From contig CALKAK010000077.1 in the NCBI GenBank assembly GCA_937983015.1, positions 1-21,345 on the forward strand: 21,345 bases of DNA, in the 5' to 3' direction. This stretch comes from an uncultured Bacillaceae bacterium. Its GTDB lineage: Bacteria > Bacillota > Bacilli > Bacillales > Caldibacillaceae. The position numbers were made by a program, and so were the translations under genes. The notes under the pieces were generated by a model. That model saw only the letters and a program-made list of their open reading frames with translations, had not been told where the DNA came from and did no database searches. Shown in pieces: positions 1 to 7,520 of the stretch; position 1 is the first letter of the stretch, and each line of letters starts with the position of its first letter.

Positions 1-166
1 ACTAAGGGGGCTAATTAAAGTCCATATAGAGTTTGGAATTGTGGCAATAGCCCACAATATAGTGAAGGTACTCCTCCAACGAGGGCTATCTTCAGATGAA
101 AATAACAAACGCAAGTGGGATCAGGAGAAAAACCTCCAACACTTGCGTTTATTTTTGGACAGCCCC
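1..166 (+). mobile_element. 3' end of an IS1182-like insertion sequence (left part outside window)
   Basis: The first ~166 bases carry the end of a DDE transposase reading frame. A strong stem-loop follows, then the segment GGACAGCCCC at 157-166. From memory, GGGGCTGTCC-type termini are common at the ends of IS1182-type elements in bacilli, so I take 166 as the likely right tip. The next gene's stop codon begins at 170, so the element sits within a few bases of the synthetase 3' end. The left end and any target duplication lie outside the window. Family assignment is from recalled C-terminal motifs only. Confidence 0.55.
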
Positions 167-211
167 TTTTTACTGTTTTTGGATTTGCTGGATGCTTTCC
201 GGATTTTGTAG
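2..211 (+). CDS. IS1182-like transposase, C-terminal fragment (5' end outside window)
   Basis: Frame 2 is open from the left edge and begins LRGLIKVHIEFGIVAIAHNI. This resembles the conserved C-terminal RGL-x-KV-x-x-E-(F/W)-G-(hydrophobic)4-AHN block of IS1182-type DDE transposases. The frame continues past the stem-loop and past the proposed IS tip, and stops at TAG 209-211, about 40 nt into DNA that is antisense to the acyl-CoA synthetase gene. Either this element normally uses a host-derived stop codon, or the original stop was lost by mutation or a frameshift. Residues after about 40 look non-conserved. The catalytic DDE residues lie upstream of the window, so activity cannot be judged. 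Confidence 0.5.
   Translation, partial: LRGLIKVHIEFGIVAIAHNIVKVLLQRGLSSDENNKRKWDQEKNLQHLRLFLDSPFLLFLDLLDAFRIL
107..156. terminator. Stem-loop terminator, probably bidirectional
   Basis: AAACGCAAGTG (107-117) pairs perfectly with CACTTGCGTTT (140-150), an 11-bp stem. The loop holds a small inner GGAG/CTCC stem. A T-rich run (ATTTTTGG) follows on the + strand, and TTTGTTATTTTC follows on the - strand. It can end the transposase transcript and also the acyl-CoA synthetase transcript, whose stop codon lies 14 bp beyond the T-run. Confidence 0.7.
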
Positions 212-2143
212 GGTAGAAGTATCACCGAGCTCTTCACCTAAGTAGGCGGCACGGACTAATCTGCGCGCAATTTTTCCACTCTGCGTGCGCGGCAAGCTAT
301 CAACAAAGATTATGTCCTTTGGTAAAAATGCCTTCCCTAGCTTTTGACTGATGAGTTCCATGAGTTCCCCCATTGTCTTGCGTTCATCATCTGTTTTTTC
401 ATGAAGAACAACGAAGATGACCGGTACCTCTCCTTTTACCTCATCGGGAATGCCGACGGCGGCAGACTCTTTCACGTTTGGATGCGCAGCAACAGCTGAT
501 TCTAAATCGGCCGGCCCCAGTCTTTTTCCGGCAATATTCATCGTATCATCACTACGCCCCAAGATATACCAGAAACCGTCCTCATCAATTTGGGCGTAAT
601 CGCCATGATGCCATAAACCTTCCCATGTTCGCCAGTAACTCGCCAGATACCTTTCCCGATCTTGGTAAAAGGAATACGTCATACCGAGGAATGGTTTGGT
701 GATCACCAGGTCACCCACTTCATTCTCAATAACAGGTTCGCCGTCTTTATTAACTACGGCCGCAGCCATACCCGGTGCAGGACCGTGGAAAGAACACGGT
801 TTTAAAGGTTTGACCGGCACACAACTCAAGATACCACCCGATACTTCCGTACCACCCGAATAATTGATGATCGGACAGCGGTTTTCACCAAATTTTTCCA
901 AATACCAGAGCCAGGCAGGTGGACTCCAGGGTTCTCCTGTCGAACCTAAAATTCGTAGCGATGACAAATCATACTTTGTTTCCGGTGCATCGAGCTTTCT
1001 CATTAACGAGCGTACAACTGATGGCGCTACACCAAAAATTGTAATCTTATGTTTTTCGATCAGTTCAAAGAGGCGCTGTTCATCGGGATAATCAGGACTT
1101 CCCTCATAAATGACAGCAGTGGCACCGAGGATCGCAGTGCCAAAAATCAGCCACGGTCCCATCATCCAACCGATATCCGTTAACCAGAACATTCGGTCAC
1201 CAGGCTTGACATCAAAACAAAAATACATATCAATAGCATTTTTTAGAGGAAAACTGTAATGGGTATGGTTCGTACCTTTCGGTTTTCCGGTCGTACCCGA
1301 TGTATAGATGATCATCATGGTTTCATCGGAAGCCATCGGTTCGGTCTTAACAGGTTTTAATTTTTTTCCTAATTCAATTAAATCTTCGTAATGAAGCACG
1401 TGTTTTTGATCGTTGGAAACTTGAGAGTTATTTATTCCTGGTTTGCGGTTCACATAAATCACTTTTTCTAGAGTTGGAACGAGGGCAACAACTTGTTCGG
1501 CAACCTTTTTCATATCGATCCTTTTACCTCTGCGGAAAAACCAGTCACAAGCAAACAGCCATTTCGCTTGAGCAGCGTTCAAACGGGTGGCGATGGAGTC
1601 GGCTCCGAAACCGGAAAAACAAGGGATGATGATGGCTCCCAGTTTTGCACAGGCAAAGAGAATCGGTTGAATTTCTGGTACTTGTGGCAAGAATACGCCG
1701 ACACCGTCTCCTTTTTTCAGTCCCAGTTTTTTCAAGGCGCTAGCGAGGCGATCGGTTTCTTCTTTCAATTTTTTAAAAGTGACGGTCCTTGTTGCACCAT
1801 CTTCTCCTTCCCAGATTAAGGCGAGGCGGTCTCCATGTCCTTTTTTCACATGCTTTTCTAGAGCGTAAAGATAGAGATTGGTTAACCCACCTTTAAACCA
1901 GCGAGTGAACTCGATACCATCGCTAAAGTCATAGACGGCCTCATATTCTTTAATCCAGGGAATGTCTAATTCGTTCAAGATCGCCGGATAGAACCAATCC
2001 GGTTCATTGGCTGCGCGTTCCAGTAATGTTTCGAAATCGGGAATGGAATGTTTTTTACTGAACTTTGTAATATTGGCATTTTCAATCAGTTCATTTGTTG
2101 GGTGCCAGACAACCCTTCCTTCCATAGATGCAGGATCTTTCAT
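170..2143 (-). CDS. Short-chain acyl-CoA synthetase (AMP-forming, acetyl-CoA synthetase-like)
   Basis: A 657-aa member of the ANL adenylating family that should join a short-chain carboxylate to CoA through an acyl-AMP. An acetyl-CoA-synthetase-type N-terminal segment (about 1-100) is followed by the AMP-binding core: P-loop YTSGTTGKPKG at 280-290, YSGGTE at 428-433, the GDY..GR hinge and SDDTMNIAGKRLGP near 514-544, and PRTQSGK with the adenylation lysine at 624. In Salmonella Acs the residue restricting the pocket to acetate is Trp414, in WWQTETG. The aligned position here is Gly430, so a larger acid (propionate, butyrate or branched) is likely; this is inference. ATG has GAGGAGG 8 nt upstream (2152-2158). 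A CodY-like box lies just beyond. The AtoE permease nearby fits a short-chain fatty acid role. An acetoacetate-specific enzyme is a less likely alternative. Confidence 0.88.
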   Translation of the reverse strand: MKDPASMEGRVVWHPTNELIENANITKFSKKHSIPDFETLLERAANEPDWFYPAILNELDIPWIKEYEAVYDFSDGIEFTRWFKGGLTNLYLYALEKHVKKGHGDRLALIWEGEDGATRTVTFKKLKEETDRLASALKKLGLKKGDGVGVFLPQVPEIQPILFACAKLGAIIIPCFSGFGADSIATRLNAAQAKWLFACDWFFRRGKRIDMKKVAEQVVALVPTLEKVIYVNRKPGINNSQVSNDQKHVLHYEDLIELGKKLKPVKTEPMASDETMMIIYTSGTTGKPKGTNHTHYSFPLKNAIDMYFCFDVKPGDRMFWLTDIGWMMGPWLIFGTAILGATAVIYEGSPDYPDEQRLFELIEKHKITIFGVAPSVVRSLMRKLDAPETKYDLSSLRILGSTGEPWSPPAWLWYLEKFGENRCPIINYSGGTEVSGGILSCVPVKPLKPCSFHGPAPGMAAAVVNKDGEPVIENEVGDLVITKPFLGMTYSFYQDRERYLASYWRTWEGLWHHGDYAQIDEDGFWYILGRSDDTMNIAGKRLGPADLESAVAAHPNVKESAAVGIPDEVKGEVPVIFVVLHEKTDDERKTMGELMELISQKLGKAFLPKDIIFVDSLPRTQSGKIARRLVRAAYLGEELGDTSTLQNPESIQQIQKQ

Positions 2144-2163
2144 TCCTGATTCCTCCTCGGCAA

Positions 2164-2178
2164 TAAATTCAGAAAATT
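2164..2178. promoter_or_regulatory. CodY-box-like site between synthetase and EamA genes
   Basis: TAAATTCAGAAAATT matches the CodY consensus AATTTTCWGAAAATT at 12 of 15 positions, including the C-W-G core and the whole right arm. It lies 20 bp upstream of the synthetase ATG and about 90 bp upstream of the proposed EamA start. That is close enough to affect the synthetase promoter or early transcript. codY itself is 6 kb away in the same window. Confidence 0.55.
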
Positions 2179-2266
2179 GATATATTTACAAAAACATAAT
2201 AAGATAAATATAATTATTCGTCGACTTTTTTGCTGTCGTAATAACATGACAGTGCAGGTGAGTCAC

Positions 2267-3199
2267 GTGAAAATAAAACAGCCTCTCTTGAAGAAGCGAT
2301 GGGTATTATGGGGATTGATCTTATTAGTCACGTTTATATGGGGGTATGCCTGGGTCATCATGAAAGCAGCGTTAAAATATATCGGACCCTTTACCTTTTC
2401 GTCTTTGCGTTTTATTACCGGTACAATCACTATGCTGATCATCGTTGTGATCTTAAGACTCGGGATGCCACCTAGACGCTACTGGAAACATCTTGCGTTG
2501 ATCGGATTTCTGCAAACCGCCGTTATGTTCCTGTTCGTAATGTTTGCGCTTCGTTTTGTCGATGCCGGAAAGTCATCCGTTCTTTTATATTCCATGCCGA
2601 TCTGGAGCAGCTTATTAGCCGCGAAGTTCCTAAATGAAAAATTAACAGGAGTGAAAATAACCGGTTTATTGCTAGGAATAACCGGTTTACTCGTTATCGT
2701 CGGAACGGATCTCATCCGTCTAAAGACGCCTGGCGTCATCCTTGGTGAAACATTAATCATCACCGCCGCGATAGCGTGGGGAATTTCTAATGTATATTAC
2801 CGCAAATTTGTTAATGAACTTCCCCGGGTACAGGTATCCGCTTTTCAAATGCTCTTTGGCACGATCGTGATCTTATTGACGGCCCTGATCATGGAATGGG
2901 GGAAGCCGGTTGTATGGAATGCGGAAAGCATTTACTATATTTTATTTACCGGGATTTTAGCCTCTGCTTTTTGTTTTACCCTCTGGTTTAAGGTGATCGG
3001 TGAGATCGATATGGCGACGGCCACGATTTCCTCCATGCTGGTACCGGTGTTCGGTCTTGCTTTAAGTCAGTTTATCCTTGGTGAAAAGATGACAACTAGC
3101 GTTTTAATCGGCTCCGCTTTGATTATTTTCGGTATCGTCATCGCGGTAATGAAAACTTCACCCGTTCAAAAAAAGGCCCGGATTGATCGCGAGCCTTAG
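2267..3199 (+). CDS. EamA/DMT-family membrane transporter
   Basis: A drug/metabolite-transporter-superfamily protein with about ten hydrophobic helices in two EamA repeats. The first repeat begins with LVTFIWGYAWVIMKAAL and the second is in the GETLIITAAIAWGISNVYYR region. The C-terminus is short, basic and cytoplasmic-looking. Members export amino acids or other small metabolites; the substrate cannot be read from sequence. The frame is open from ATG 2177, but neither that ATG nor ATG 2246 has a ribosome binding site. GTG 2267 follows AGGTGAG (2256-2262) and gives about 310 aa, the usual family length, so I prefer it. It is divergent from the synthetase gene and convergent with atoE. A distant CodY-like site at 2164 could affect it. 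No clear terminator was found between 3199 and 3280. Confidence 0.82.
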   Translation: MKIKQPLLKKRWVLWGLILLVTFIWGYAWVIMKAALKYIGPFTFSSLRFITGTITMLIIVVILRLGMPPRRYWKHLALIGFLQTAVMFLFVMFALRFVDAGKSSVLLYSMPIWSSLLAAKFLNEKLTGVKITGLLLGITGLLVIVGTDLIRLKTPGVILGETLIITAAIAWGISNVYYRKFVNELPRVQVSAFQMLFGTIVILLTALIMEWGKPVVWNAESIYYILFTGILASAFCFTLWFKVIGEIDMATATISSMLVPVFGLALSQFILGEKMTTSVLIGSALIIFGIVIAVMKTSPVQKKARIDREP

Positions 3200-3279
3200 T
3201 AAAATGAAATCCGGTTTTAAATACATGATCGATAAGTTTACATGATAAAATGGTGATTCTTTCGAGGAAGTTGAACGGA

Positions 3280-4599
3280 TTAGAAAAGTAAAAATCCGAT
3301 AGTGATCGGGATAAAACTATAGAATAATATCATGACACAAAACCCCATGATGTCACGAATGTCAAGGCCGGCTATAGCCAAGGCAGGAAGCGCCCAAAAT
3401 GGTTGGATCATGTTCGTCCAGGCATCGCCCCAGGCTACCCCCATAGCGGTTTTTGCCAGATCGGCATCAATAGCCAGAGCCGCGTCGATCATGATCGGTC
3501 CCTGCACAGCCCACTGACCGCCACCAGAGGGGACAAAAATATTGATAAGTCCACCACTAATGAAGGATATATATGGTAATGTATATTCATTAGCAAAGGA
3601 AACAAACCATAAAGAAATTTGTTCTGAAAGACCCGAGTAGGTCACCATCCCCATGATCCCTGCATATAACGGGAACTGGATAATAATACTCCCGGCATTT
3701 TTGACGCCATTTGCAACCGTATTTAAAAATTGCCGTGGTGTTTTATGGAGGAGAATGCCCAAAAATAAAATGGTAAAGTTAACAATATTAATATTTAAGT
3801 CGAATCCCCTTGTAATAAAGTGATAGGCGATATATCCTAGCCCCATGAATCCGACCAATAAAGAGATGATTTTACTGTTTTCTAGCTTTTCTGCAGGTGT
3901 CTTCGGTTCCGTAAAGGTCATAACCGCTTCATCCTCGGGTAGCGACCATTGGGAACGATCTTCAATTGTCTTACTGTTTTTCGGGATCAGGAAACGATTA
4001 AAAATCGGTAACGTTAATACTAGTGCAACGACGATAAAAATATTTGTTGCGCTAAAAAGGGTTTCACTTACCGGTACAACACCCATTTTTTCTTCCAAAA
4101 AATGCCCGGGTGTGGCAACGGTTAAAGGGATGGAACCGGAAAACCCCCCATGCCAGACTAAAAAACTACTGTATGCTGCCGCTACTAAAATGCGAAAATC
4201 AACCTCAGTCACTTGCCTGGCGACGTGAATGGCAAAGAGCGCGCCGACAACAAGGCCAAAACCGTAGTTAATTAAACAGGCCATTGCGGCAACAAACGTT
4301 ACTAACATTACAGCCTGACCGGGGGTTTTTGCCAGCTTGCTCAGCCTTGTAAGAAAGTTTTTAACGATGGCGGTATTTGCCAGTACATATCCTGTGATGA
4401 CGACGAGAGCCATTTGCATGGAAAAGGCTAGTAAATCCCAGAATCCGTCCCCCCAATGGGCAAGCATCTCGACAGGGCTATTTTCTGTAAAGATAACTCC
4501 TAGGAAAAACACGATAAAGGTGAGAATAATAGCGAAAAGGTAGGCATCGGGTAGGTAGCGCTGGACGAGCCGGTCGAAAAAATTAGTTATTGCTCCCAT
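3280..4599 (-). CDS. atoE: AtoE-type short-chain fatty acid permease
   Basis: A 439-aa integral membrane protein, close to the ~440 aa usual for the AtoE/TIGR00366 short-chain fatty acid transporter family. It starts with the amphipathic MGAITNFFDRLVQRYLPDAY segment common to that family. Roughly twelve hydrophobic segments follow, with conserved-looking stretches LVWHGGFSGSIPL and FVPSGGGQWAVQGPIM. It should carry acetoacetate, butyrate or similar acids across the membrane; exact substrate and direction are unknown. ATG is preceded by AAGGAGGG at 5 nt. A promoter with a CodY-like dyad in its spacer lies at 4628-4656. Functionally it pairs with the acyl-CoA synthetase upstream in the window, although an EamA gene separates them. 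No CoA-transferase genes (atoDA) are present, so activation probably uses the synthetase. Confidence 0.88.
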   Translation of the reverse strand: MGAITNFFDRLVQRYLPDAYLFAIILTFIVFFLGVIFTENSPVEMLAHWGDGFWDLLAFSMQMALVVITGYVLANTAIVKNFLTRLSKLAKTPGQAVMLVTFVAAMACLINYGFGLVVGALFAIHVARQVTEVDFRILVAAAYSSFLVWHGGFSGSIPLTVATPGHFLEEKMGVVPVSETLFSATNIFIVVALVLTLPIFNRFLIPKNSKTIEDRSQWSLPEDEAVMTFTEPKTPAEKLENSKIISLLVGFMGLGYIAYHFITRGFDLNINIVNFTILFLGILLHKTPRQFLNTVANGVKNAGSIIIQFPLYAGIMGMVTYSGLSEQISLWFVSFANEYTLPYISFISGGLINIFVPSGGGQWAVQGPIMIDAALAIDADLAKTAMGVAWGDAWTNMIQPFWALPALAIAGLDIRDIMGFCVMILFYSFIPITIGFLLF

Positions 4600-4930
4600 C
4601 TAAACCCTCCTTTTTAAATCTTTAATAATATTAATATATTCAGAATATAAAATCAATAACACTCTTACCAACTATAAGAAGGGGACGTAAAGAATGTATT
4701 GAAATTTTTCTGTTTATTATGGGGAAAGTTTTTTTACAATAAATAGTTTTCTGTAACGCAAGTTCCAAAAATTGTTCGAAAAAGTAATGTTCGATCAATA
4801 ATTAGATTGAATTTAAGATAGATCTTGTGCTTAATTATATGAGGAAGGATGATAGTTTTTTAGAAAAGATATTTTGCTAAAATTGTAAACATGACATCAT
4901 CATGATTTACGGAAAAGGAAGATCGAACGA
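4600..4930. other. 331-bp AT-rich divergent intergenic region
   Basis: It lies between atoE (-) and the 99-aa gene (+). It holds the predicted atoE promoter and CodY-like dyad (4628-4656) and a weaker CodY-like match, ATTTTTCTGTTTATT (4704-4718, 11 of 15, asymmetric). Two GTTCGA repeats start at 4774 and 4789. A possible -10 TAAAAT (4878-4883) lacks a good -35. A small CATGA/TCATG dyad (4891-4904 area) precedes the + strand gene. No open reading frame or RNA gene was recognised. Confidence 0.5.
4628..4656 (-). promoter_or_regulatory. Predicted sigma-A promoter of atoE with internal CodY-like dyad
   Basis: On the minus strand, TTGATT (4651-4656) and TAATAT (4628-4633) are 17 bp apart, with transcription expected to start near 4621, 22 nt before the ATG. 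The spacer contains TATATTCAGAATATA (4635-4649, + strand), a perfect 7-bp dyad around the C-W-G core. It matches the CodY consensus at 11 of 15 positions. Binding there would block RNA polymerase. Confidence 0.5.
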
Positions 4931-5230
4931 ATGAGTCACCTCAGCGATGTTATTGACAATTTTAAAGCTCTTTTACAAAAGTATCCTGATGATCAAAAAT
5001 ACACGATGAAGTTCTATTCATTTTTCAAAACCGTGCATTTTTCAAATGTCGATTATATACCTTATCTTGAAATGGGTACCATCTTAAAATATGAAAAACC
5101 GAATATCTTTTATGATTTGAAAAAATCCTTTAATAGAAACTTCATTATTGAAGTCGTTACGAATTCTACGCTGGATCTTGATGAAGCAATAAAGCGGATT
5201 GAAAGGATCAGCGCGAAAAAGGTGCACTAA
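4931..5230 (+). CDS. Small protein of unknown function (99 aa)
   Basis: I do not recognise this family. ATG 4931 is preceded by AAAGGAAG (4914-4921), a usable but somewhat distant ribosome binding site, and a strong terminator follows directly, so it looks like a complete single-gene unit. The product has no signal peptide or membrane segment. It is rich in Tyr, Phe, Asp and Lys, with a predicted helical N-terminus (SHLSDVIDNFKALLQKY), a central segment likely to form strands, and a helical C-terminus (LDLDEAIKRIERISAKK). It is most likely a small soluble cytoplasmic alpha/beta protein. Its neighbours, atoE and DUF2225, give no functional clue. Confidence 0.7.
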   Translation: MSHLSDVIDNFKALLQKYPDDQKYTMKFYSFFKTVHFSNVDYIPYLEMGTILKYEKPNIFYDLKKSFNRNFIIEVVTNSTLDLDEAIKRIERISAKKVH

Positions 5231-5262
5231 AAAATCCCCTGTTAAACAACCGGGGATTTTTT
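5229..5262. terminator. Bidirectional terminator between 99-aa gene and DUF2225 gene
   Basis: AAAATCCCC (5231-5239) pairs with GGGGATTTT (5252-5260), with extra A/T pairs outside and a T-run on both strands. The loop contains the TAA stop codon (5242-5244) of the minus-strand DUF2225 gene, so the hairpin overlaps coding sequence. Confidence 0.85.
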
Positions 5263-5949
5263 AGAGGATGTTTCCTTTTTCTGTTTTTCTTTATACTTGG
5301 TCCATGAATCTTTTGCGCGGGCTCTAATTTTTGGGGGGACTGATGGATCGGTAAAGAGCATACTGAATACTTTTAAAGCTTTGTGGTACTGGTCGAGGCG
5401 GGTATATATATCGCCCATTAAAAACAATAATTGATGTTCGTCCATCACTTCTTCGACATCTTCGCGAGCATAAGCATCTTCATAAAAGCGTAATGCTTTT
5501 GCCAAATATCGTTTTTCTTGGCCTGGGAGATTTTGATAACGATAGAGCCAGGCGATACGTAAAAACAAATTGGCGGTGATGATCGATTTTTCACCTACTA
5601 GATAAGAAGTCAGGGCAGCCCATTTATATGCTTGTAGCGCCTGATGAATATTTCTGTTATGGCAAAGATCGGGAATCGCCGGGAGTTTTGCAAAATATTC
5701 TTTTTCCAGGGTTTGTCTGTTCGCTGGTGTCAACCTGGAAAAAGTTGATGTAAAGGCGAAACCGCAATATGGACATACGAAGACATCATAATATAAAGGA
5801 TTTTCACCTTGATAGTAGGTGCAGTAATCGCTGTCTTGTTTGATCATTTTTACCGCACTCGAACGAACTTGTTTACTCGTAAATTCCTTTGCGCAATACA
5901 GGCAAACGACCTTTTTATCATATAATGGTGCTAATTTTATGGATGACAA
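5242..5949 (-). CDS. DUF2225 family zinc-ribbon protein
   Basis: A DUF2225/COG1655-like protein of about 235 aa. The N-terminus has two CxxC pairs, KKVVCLYCAKEF and VFVCPYCGFAF, plus one more cysteine between them. This spacing is expected of a zinc ribbon. The rest is helical and includes a TPR-like stretch (HQLLFLMGDIYTRLDQYHKA). The C-terminus is lysine-rich. The family's function is not established to my knowledge; protein-protein contacts through the helical repeats are a reasonable guess. The frame extends to GTG 5958, but that codon lacks a ribosome binding site. TTG 5949 follows AGGTGAT at normal spacing, so I chose it. The 3' end lies inside the shared terminator hairpin. Confidence 0.8.
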   Translation of the reverse strand: MSSIKLAPLYDKKVVCLYCAKEFTSKQVRSSAVKMIKQDSDYCTYYQGENPLYYDVFVCPYCGFAFTSTFSRLTPANRQTLEKEYFAKLPAIPDLCHNRNIHQALQAYKWAALTSYLVGEKSIITANLFLRIAWLYRYQNLPGQEKRYLAKALRFYEDAYAREDVEEVMDEHQLLFLMGDIYTRLDQYHKALKVFSMLFTDPSVPPKIRARAKDSWTKYKEKQKKETSSKKSPVV

Positions 5950-6167
5950 TTCGATCACCTGCTTTATAAATTTTCAAGAATATATATGTGCAAATCATCA
6001 CAAATAAAGTATAGCTCAGAGGGAAGAATGGTGTATAGGGGTCCAATGACCGATTTCCATGCCAGCAATTAAAGCCCTTTGCAGGTGTTTAGGATAAGAA
6101 TTAAAATGCGGAACAGGATTTTTATATAAAATATATGAACTTAAAAAGATCCTTTTAGAAAATTGAA

Positions 6168-6190
6168 GGGTGACACTTCTCATGTCACCC
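6168..6190 (-). terminator. Probable terminator of the symporter gene
   Basis: GGGTGACA (6168-6175) and TGTCACCC (6183-6190) form a perfect 8-bp stem with a 7-nt loop, 17 bp past the symporter stop codon. On the minus strand it is followed by TTCAATTTTC, a moderate U-tract. The surrounding gap 5959-6206 shows no other gene. Confidence 0.6.
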
Positions 6191-6206
6191 GCAAAAAAAG
6201 ACAAAA

Positions 6207-7439
6207 TCAGCCGGGAGCATCCGCATTCACTTGTTCCAACTTTCTTTCGGAATGATCGACAACGATAGCACAAACAGCATCCCCCGTAATATTAACGGTT
6301 GTTCTGAACATATCAACGAGACGGTCCACTCCAAGAACGAGAGCGATCGCCTCTAAAGGGAGCCCCACTGAAGTTAGAACCATGGTCAGCATGATGACAC
6401 CTACACCTGGCGCTCCCGCTGTACCGATACTGGCAAGTGTGGCGGTAAGCAAGATCGTTAAAAGTTGGCCGACGGTTAAATCATGACCGACTATTTGTGC
6501 GATGAAAACAGTTGCTACACCTTGCATGATCGCTGTACCATCCATGTTGATCGTCGCCCCCAATGGTTGTACGAACCCGCTCACCGTTCGGGATACACCT
6601 AATTTTTTTTGCGCAGCCTCCATGGAGACGGGTAATGTTGCGTTGCTACTTGAAGTACTGAAAGCGACGATCATGGCCGGTGAAAATCCTTTAAAAAACT
6701 TGAGCGGGCTCATTTTACCGAAAAATGATAACGCCGGGCAATAAACGATCAGCACATGGAGAATTAATACGGTTACAACAAGGATAAAGTACTTAAACAT
6801 AGCGGCGATGCCATCCAAACCTTCACCACCGATTACGGTAACGATTAGAGCGAAAGCACCGATTGGAGCGTATTTCATAACGAGTTGTACAAGATACATG
6901 TTGATGTCATTCAATTGCTCGAAAATTCTCTTTAAACCATTTGTTCTTTCACCTAAGCGGGCGATCGCAAACCCGATAAATAACGAAAAGGCGATTACCT
7001 GCAACATCGCCTCTTCCGTCATGGCGGTAATCGGGTTGGTCGGAATAATATTGGTTAATGTATCGATTACAGATGGTGCCTCAGTAACCTCAAATTCGTC
7101 CATAGGTAATTGGAATTTTCCGACACCTGGTTTTACAAGTAAAGCGGCTGACAGGGCCAAAATAACGGCGATCGCGGTCGTTATTAAAAAGAAAGTGATC
7201 GTTTTTAAGCCGATTCGTCCTAACTTTTTTGGGTCGCTAACCCCGGCGGTCCCTAAAACAAGCGATACGAACACGATCGGAATAACGAGCATTTTAATCA
7301 GATTGACGAAAATTTTCCCTAACGGTACAAAAACATAAGTATTAATAGGATCGAAGAAATCGGATAACCATAAATTCAAAATAAGACCGACAACGAAGCC
7401 CAAACCGATTCCTGTTAAAATACGAGAAGTTAATGACAA
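6207..7439 (-). CDS. Glutamate/aspartate (dicarboxylate):cation symporter, GltP/GltT type
   Basis: A 410-aa member of the dicarboxylate/amino acid:cation symporter family, which imports acidic amino acids or C4-dicarboxylates using Na+ or H+. The two hairpin and helix motifs are intact: STSSSNATLP at 261-270 and NMDGTA at 298-303. The last helix has VDRLVDMFRTTVNITGD (371-387), with Asp376, Arg379, Thr380 and Asn383 in the positions of GltPh Asp394, Arg397, Thr398 and Asn401. The arginine favours acidic substrates, and the overall motif looks more like GltP/GltT than DctA. The start is TTG 7439, with AAGGGGG 8-9 nt upstream. A 26-codon open frame ends at a TAA directly adjacent to this TTG, so translation may be coupled. 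A terminator follows at 6168-6190. Confidence 0.9.
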   Translation of the reverse strand: MSLTSRILTGIGLGFVVGLILNLWLSDFFDPINTYVFVPLGKIFVNLIKMLVIPIVFVSLVLGTAGVSDPKKLGRIGLKTITFFLITTAIAVILALSAALLVKPGVGKFQLPMDEFEVTEAPSVIDTLTNIIPTNPITAMTEEAMLQVIAFSLFIGFAIARLGERTNGLKRIFEQLNDINMYLVQLVMKYAPIGAFALIVTVIGGEGLDGIAAMFKYFILVVTVLILHVLIVYCPALSFFGKMSPLKFFKGFSPAMIVAFSTSSSNATLPVSMEAAQKKLGVSRTVSGFVQPLGATINMDGTAIMQGVATVFIAQIVGHDLTVGQLLTILLTATLASIGTAGAPGVGVIMLTMVLTSVGLPLEAIALVLGVDRLVDMFRTTVNITGDAVCAIVVDHSERKLEQVNADAPG

Positions 7440-7520
7440 TTATATAGCCCCCTTATCAATATTTCGAACCGCGACAAATTCACTTAACCGATCACAAATA
7501 TATGATGGAAAGATCGACAA
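7440..7520 (-). CDS. Candidate 26-aa leader peptide upstream of the symporter
   Basis: TTG 7518-7520 opens a 26-codon frame (MSIFPSYICDRLSEFVAVRN, then IDKGAI) that stops at TAA 7440-7442, immediately before the symporter TTG in the same frame. It has a strong G-rich ribosome binding site, AAGGGGGTGG, 6 nt upstream. An upstream palindrome, AAGGAG-AATC-CTCCTT, could fold in the leader RNA. It may be a coupled or regulatory leader peptide. It could also be chance, or a former N-terminal extension cut by a stop codon. Confidence 0.35.
   Translation of the reverse strand: MSIFPSYICDRLSEFVAVRNIDKGAI

Noticed and set aside
2177..2266. Longer N-terminus for the EamA transporter
   Set aside because: The extra residues are low-complexity and cysteine/asparagine-rich, lack a ribosome binding site and overlap the CodY-like site.
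6016..6273. 85-codon minus-strand frame
   Set aside because: It overlaps the symporter C-terminus in another frame and runs through the symporter terminator. It has no ribosome binding site and no motif.
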